DNA of 64,000 nucleotides from Rhytidiadelphus loreus (taxonomy: Eukaryota; Streptophyta; Bryopsida; Hypnales; Hylocomiaceae), in contig OX344763.1 in the NCBI GenBank assembly GCA_947034895.1, positions 6,946,501 through 7,010,500 of the forward strand, in the 5' to 3' direction. The notes under the pieces are model-generated. The model saw nothing but the letters and a program-made list of their open reading frames with translations. It made no database searches and was not told the DNA's origin. Numbering within the stretch: position 1 is the stretch's first letter; every line of letters begins with the position of its first letter. A program made the translations under genes and the position numbers. Below are positions 59,560 to 64,000 of this stretch, in pieces.

Positions 59560-60420
59560 AAGATCTAATTTGAGAAATTATCCTATCTTGAGAAAAAAGA
59601 CCTAATTTTTCTCAAGATAGGAGAAGAAATAACATAGATCCTATTTTGGAAGATATAATTTTTATTTCAATCATTGCCCAAGAGCAAAAGTTATGCTCTC
59701 CAAAATAAAAATAGCCAAGCTCAAGCAACAAAAAAACTTCATACAAACTCAATTTTTTGAATAATTAGTTTCTTATGGGATCTATGTTTGTTGTCATGGA
59801 AGGATTTGATTCATTCTATTTGGATTATTCATGAATGTGAAAGTTACAAAGAGTGCTCTATTTTGGAGAATTATAGAAACCTTAAATTCTTTTTTATAAA
59901 ATTAGTTTTTTAACTCAATTTCCACAATTTTAAGAAAAATCTACAACATTTGTATAGCTTGCTAACCAATCTCATTGTTAATATTGATGTTTCTAATTCC
60001 TTTCAAGAATTATAAACCATTTAGTTTTTCTTTCCATCTTGTACATACTTCTATTTAATAATTTTTTAATAAATGAAAATCAAGTTTTGCTTTTTGAATT
60101 TTTTTCTTCAAGATTTCCAACTCAATTCTCTACCATAAAATTTTTGTAGAACAAAATTTCAAGTAAAGAGGATTTAAAGTCTTAGAATCTAATATGGAAA
60201 GGAACAAAAAACATGTTTATATCACTTTAAACACTAATATCTTGCAATCTATAAAGTCAAAGTTTCTGAAATTTCTTCTACATATTTTCAAATTAGTTTA
60301 GTGCAAAATCCTATAGTTTGATTTGCAAAGTTTTAAATTTTTGCTTTCTGCAATAGAAATGGCATTTGGGAAGTGTTTTGGGGTTAAATAGGGTCATCCG
60401 GTCGTAGAACTCCATATGTT
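59560..60420. mobile_element. Degraded copy of the 926-bp TTAA family
   Basis: Collinear with 40277-41202 from the 'agcaaaagttatgc' block (near 59685) to a TAGAAATGGCATTTGG-like block near 60357; a TTAA follows near 60417-60420. The left terminus is not recognisable, and the right terminus is heavily changed. Confidence 0.5.
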
Positions 60421-61106
60421 AACTACTAAATGACAAAAGAATACAAAACAAAGCTTAGATGTGTTATAAAATACAACTTTTTCAACATTTATGATGTTTG
60501 CTTCCTCATTTTGCTTCAAAAGAAATGATGTTAAACATAAATTTAGAAGTTATCCTACATATCAAATTTTGAAAAATATTCATGGATTTATTTCAAATCA
60601 TCATCAATGCAATTCTTTTAAAAATTCACTAGAGATGCAATTTTTATTTTTTAAGCTCTATTTTTATGATTAGATAAAAATTTAGTTTCAATTGATTTGT
60701 CACCCGATTTGTCATTGACACAACTATAATGGATTTAAGATGACCAATTAATAAATAATTACTAAAATATTGCTTTTAGAGCTAAATGGTCAAGTTGATT
60801 GAGTATAATAAGTATATTGCAAGTCTTCAATGCTAATTAGTCATTACATTATTACAAATTTATAGTCTTTAGTCACTAAAATGTCAAGTTGGTTGTGTGT
60901 AATAAGTATATTTCAAATTTACAATGTTAATTGGTCATTAATTAGGTCATTGAAAATTTGTCCTTTTAGTCACTAGTAACTAAAGAGACACTTCGTGTCA
61001 TTTAAATTTCAAAAAGATTTTTTATTTTACATATGAAGCAAATCACCACCAATCATGAGGTCATAGAAGAATTCAAATTCCATGGCTTGTCATTTTAGTT
61101 TTTTGG
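60421..61106. other. Intergenic, no supported gene
   Basis: AT-rich sequence. A weak 110-120 bp direct repetition is visible (taagtatattkcaagtcttcaatgctaattrgtcatta-like text near 60810 and 60905). No gene is recognised. Confidence 0.4.
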
Positions 61107-61108
61107 TA

Positions 61109-61652
61109 CTCCCTTTGTCCCACTAAAAACTTCATAAAATCCTTCCCATGAAGGGTTAACTACAGTATATTTTTTTGTCTTTGTGCCAATGATACATACA
61201 TTCAAGAACTAGTAACCCATCTTCTAAATCTATGCAAAATCTCCAACTTAGGCACCATTGTTTAGGCATCCAAAATCTATATGGACAATATCAAATTTGA
61301 ACATTATTTGTGAATGCTACTAGCTCATTATTCTTGATGATTTAAAGGTTGGTGGCAACAATGGAATTGTAGGAATATATGCTCCCACCCTAAATACCGC
61401 AACAAGGAAACTTGACCCCCTTCATGAACAAATTTGCATGGCGCCCAAGTGGTCACCAAATCCATCATCAACACTACTACTATTTGAAGAAGCAACAAGT
61501 ACAAGGTGCCTCATATGGGCAAGGCCAAGCTTGTTTGGAGAGGAATGCTCCTTGATTGCTTACCACTTACTCCCACGAGGCCATTCAATACAACCAACGC
61601 TTACTCAATGGTCGAAATGAGCAAACGGAGCTTTTTAGTGGGATAGAGGGAG
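61109..61652. mobile_element. 544-bp Stowaway-like (Tc1/mariner) non-autonomous element
   Basis: The left end reads CTCCCTTTGTCCCACTAAAA and the right end in complement reads CTCCCTCTATCCCACTAAAA. Perfect TA duplication at 61107-61108 and 61653-61654. It is an inverted relative of 50443-51010 along most of its length, including a TCATATGGGCAAGrCCAAG block. The 60-codon frame inside (61438-61620) is interrupted in the other copy, so it is not treated as a gene. Confidence 0.88.
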
Positions 61653-61654
61653 TA

Positions 61655-62229
61655 GTTAATATTGCCTTTTACAAATGCTAGAAGGCCATGCAAAAATTGA
61701 TTGAGTTCATATAATGTGAGAATTTATTAAAGGTATATATTTTAAGGTAAGTCTCTACTAGGATACGAGAACATGCTCCTCTAAACACCCAATTTTGATC
61801 AACTTTGATCAATGTATTGTCAACTTTGGCCACATAAAGCTCTAAATAGAATCAATGACTAATTGTCTTGAGCTCTCACTAGGTTGTTTACAAAGATCTT
61901 GAGGCATGTAGCAGTTCAATTGATGTGAGCCCTCAATTGTCACTTTAATACTAGGATTTTTTATTTTTTTTACTTTTACTTAGTTTTAATAGAATTTATA
62001 GTTGATAAGTCATAAAAAGAATGTTTAAATCATAATTGGTAGAAGTCCCTACTAATACAATGATTTAACCTTAGAAGTTCATAGTGCCTTAAATACTCTA
62101 ATTCTCTACTTGTAGGGTCTAAGTTAGGTGTTTGAAAGATCAAATAGGAGTTTAAGAGATATTTAGGTTCTATTGACAAAAATAGTGGCAAGATTCCTAA
62201 TTCACGATAGAAAAGTCCTAATAGCTCTA
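61655..62229. other. Intergenic, no supported gene
   Basis: AT-rich sequence with nothing recognisable. Confidence 0.4.
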
Positions 62230-62230
62230 G

Positions 62231-62232
<2 letters not shown>

Positions 62233-62282
<50 letters not shown>
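62233..62282. repeat. (AT)25 microsatellite
   Basis: Twenty-five uninterrupted AT units. It is read as a run of Tyr-Ile on the minus strand within a spurious frame (62030-62326). Perfect dinucleotide runs of this length are hypervariable. Confidence 0.97.
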
Positions 62283-62286
<4 letters not shown>

Positions 62287-64000
62287 GATAGGCAACTAGA
62301 GATTGAAGGGACATGCAAGGAGACATGTTGTAATATAAAAATATAATAGGAGTTCAACGATAAAATTGGTTTGTCCAAATTCCCTTCTAATCAAAAGATT
62401 TTCTTTTCATTAGGAATTAAAGGAGGTAATTAAAATTAGTCTTCTCATGAAAACTAAAGAATTAGAGTATGAGTTTGTACTTAGTATTTGAAAATTTCTT
62501 AGAAGCTACCCAAAATTCAATTTTTTAGAAGCTACCCAAAATACAAAAGATGACTATATGGAAAGTCAACCGTTCAAAATCAAAATGGAAAATTCCTATA
62601 AATTATTTACATTGTGGTAAAATTCCACAAAAATTAGGATAGAGTTTTGTGTGCTAATAATGTGCCCCAACAAGTTTCAAGGTATTTTAACTCTAGAAAG
62701 TACTTGAACCGACAAATTCCTCAAATTTTGGTAGAATTTAATAAGTTTGAAGTGTTGACCAACGTTTTGAGAACATGCAATATCCAAATGAGGCATAAAA
62801 GGAGTCTTTTTTTTACTTCCATAAAGCCTCTAGACACTCCCAAAAAGTCAAAATAATTTGAGAATGCAAATTCATTAGAAGAAATCTGTGTCTTTTTGGA
62901 TGTTTACCATGGACATGGATGTTTTGTAAAACATTAAGATGTCAAAGTGAGGATGGCCTTCAAAGATAGATTTCCTTGGATGTTGCATAGAACGTTGGCA
63001 GAATATTGTAAAAGCAAGTTGATATTATCATTGACTTTGATGTTTTATTTGATATGAACACAAACACAATGATGTTTTCTGGAACATCCAAAAGAGCATA
63101 GTTTTGCCACATAAACAAGCACACTTGTTTTGACTACAAATAAGTCTATGAAAGTTACTGTGGACTACAATGAATCACTAATTAGATGCAAAAAATATAA
63201 GGGAAGGACAACCACGTGGCATGCTTTGCAAAAATAGGGATGGACACTATAGATGAAAAGATAAGCTCTTCATACAAACCATATGGGATATGTAAAGCAA
63301 GAATTTTGTTCAAAGTAGAATGTTTAAAAAAACTTCCACATACTTGAACAATGTTCACATATTTGAAAAAATGTTCAAATGTCTAACACTAAAGCTCTCA
63401 TCTTCAAATTATCCCATATTCTTTGTTTGACCATGGACCATGGATTTCATTATAATAACAACCCTTTGTATTTATGTGTTTCCTACTAAGAGTGAAGCTT
63501 TGTTTTCAAACTAAAGTTCTAGTCCTCTTTGTGTTGTCTTGGTCCATCCCACAATATGGCCAACCTTTGATTTTGCATTTTCTTCCTTATCTTTCTTGTG
63601 GTATGACCTCATTCTATACGATGAGGTTTTCATTTCACAATTAAGCTTTAGAATTATTTCTTGGTCCTTTTAGAAAATAATTAGTTCTTTTGCTTTCATT
63701 AGTTCAGTACTTGTCTTTAATTTCCAAAATTCCCATTAGCCAATAATTGTCTTTCTTTCTAAAATTTCCTTTTAGTATTTCATTTTGTTTCCAAAAAATT
63801 CTAATAGCCAACTAGTCCAATCTTGCTCACAAAAGTCCCAATGGTCAATTGAAAGAGTGGACCAAAGGTCAGTCTAGAAGTTAAAACTAGAGGTCCAAGC
63901 TAATCACCTATTGTAAGTGGCCCGAAGGTTGAAAAAACATTTGTAAAGGGGTCTAGAACCATACTCAGTGAAGTTTGGGATTTGAAAAAATATATTGAGT
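62283..64000. other. Intergenic, no supported gene
   Basis: AT-rich sequence. A short direct duplication of TTAGAAGCTACCCAAAAT lies near 62500 and 62525. A segment near 63240-63350 is an inverse copy of 10900-10980 (shared CATATCCCATAyGG and CAAACATTCwAyTTTGAAC in complement). The frame at 62647-62856 (+) has no recognisable domain. Confidence 0.4.

Noticed and set aside
61438..61620. 60-codon frame inside the Stowaway-like element
   Set aside because: The corresponding stretch in the inverted relative at 50443-51010 has stops and shifts, and no transposase motif is present.

Overview
The window is nuclear DNA from a land plant. It is AT-rich, holds few genes and is full of repeats. The genes are GC-richer islands with GT-AG introns. 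The lineage evidence is a plant-type Mediator subunit MED19, an SRC2-like C2 protein, and Stowaway-like, CACTA and hAT elements. The coding sequences look diverged from flowering plants, so I lean towards a seed-free plant (bryophyte, lycophyte or fern grade). That is an inference; the sequence alone does not settle it.

Four host genes can be modelled. (1) 5992-7078 (-): a two-exon C2-domain protein. (2) 42460-44687 (+): a membrane-anchored RING-H2 E3 ligase with four exons and an uncertain 3' end. (3) 47198-48019 (-): an intronless, full-length prohibitin. (4) 53182-54385 (-): MED19 with four recognisable exons; the first coding exon is not found. They do not form a pathway or cluster: they belong to separate systems (membrane/stress signalling, ubiquitin transfer, mitochondrial inner membrane, transcription).

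Most of the rest is mobile DNA. A complete hAT transposon (27486-32407) has a 15-bp terminal inverted repeat, a perfect 8-bp target duplication and a three-exon transposase gene interrupted by an in-frame TAG. It sits inside an older inverted-repeat element. A 2.16-kb non-autonomous CACTA element (21928-24083, TSD TTT) is packed with ATATGACTG/CAGTCATAT repeats and lies between inverted repeat blocks. Several elements with CCCCTAAAG- or CCCTGAGCGC-type ends sit exactly between TTAA sites (8096-8336, 40277-41202, 57945-58492, 58497-59071, with further damaged copies). That is the signature of piggyBac-type transposition, and it is the most unusual signal here. Two ~550-bp Stowaway-like elements (50443-51010, 61109-61652) have TA duplications. 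Smaller fold-back elements lie at 34.9, 35.7-36.3 and 39.3 kb, one holding a nearly perfect 136-bp hairpin. A 1.5-kb element with GC-rich subterminal repeats lies at 13.3-14.9 kb.

Layout: 0-5.5 kb AT-rich repeats; 5.5-7.7 kb C2 gene and upstream region; 8-13 kb intergenic with a TTAA element and a family fragment; 13.3-19 kb GC-rich element and minisatellites; 19-25.2 kb inverted-repeat region with CACTA; 26.6-32.6 kb hAT nested in an older element; 33-41.2 kb small elements and the largest TTAA element; 41.5-44.9 kb RING gene; 46.7-48.0 kb repeat and prohibitin; 50.4-51 kb Stowaway-like element; 53.2-56.2 kb MED19 and GC-rich upstream block; 56.3-64 kb repeats. No rRNA, convincing tRNA or CRISPR array was seen.
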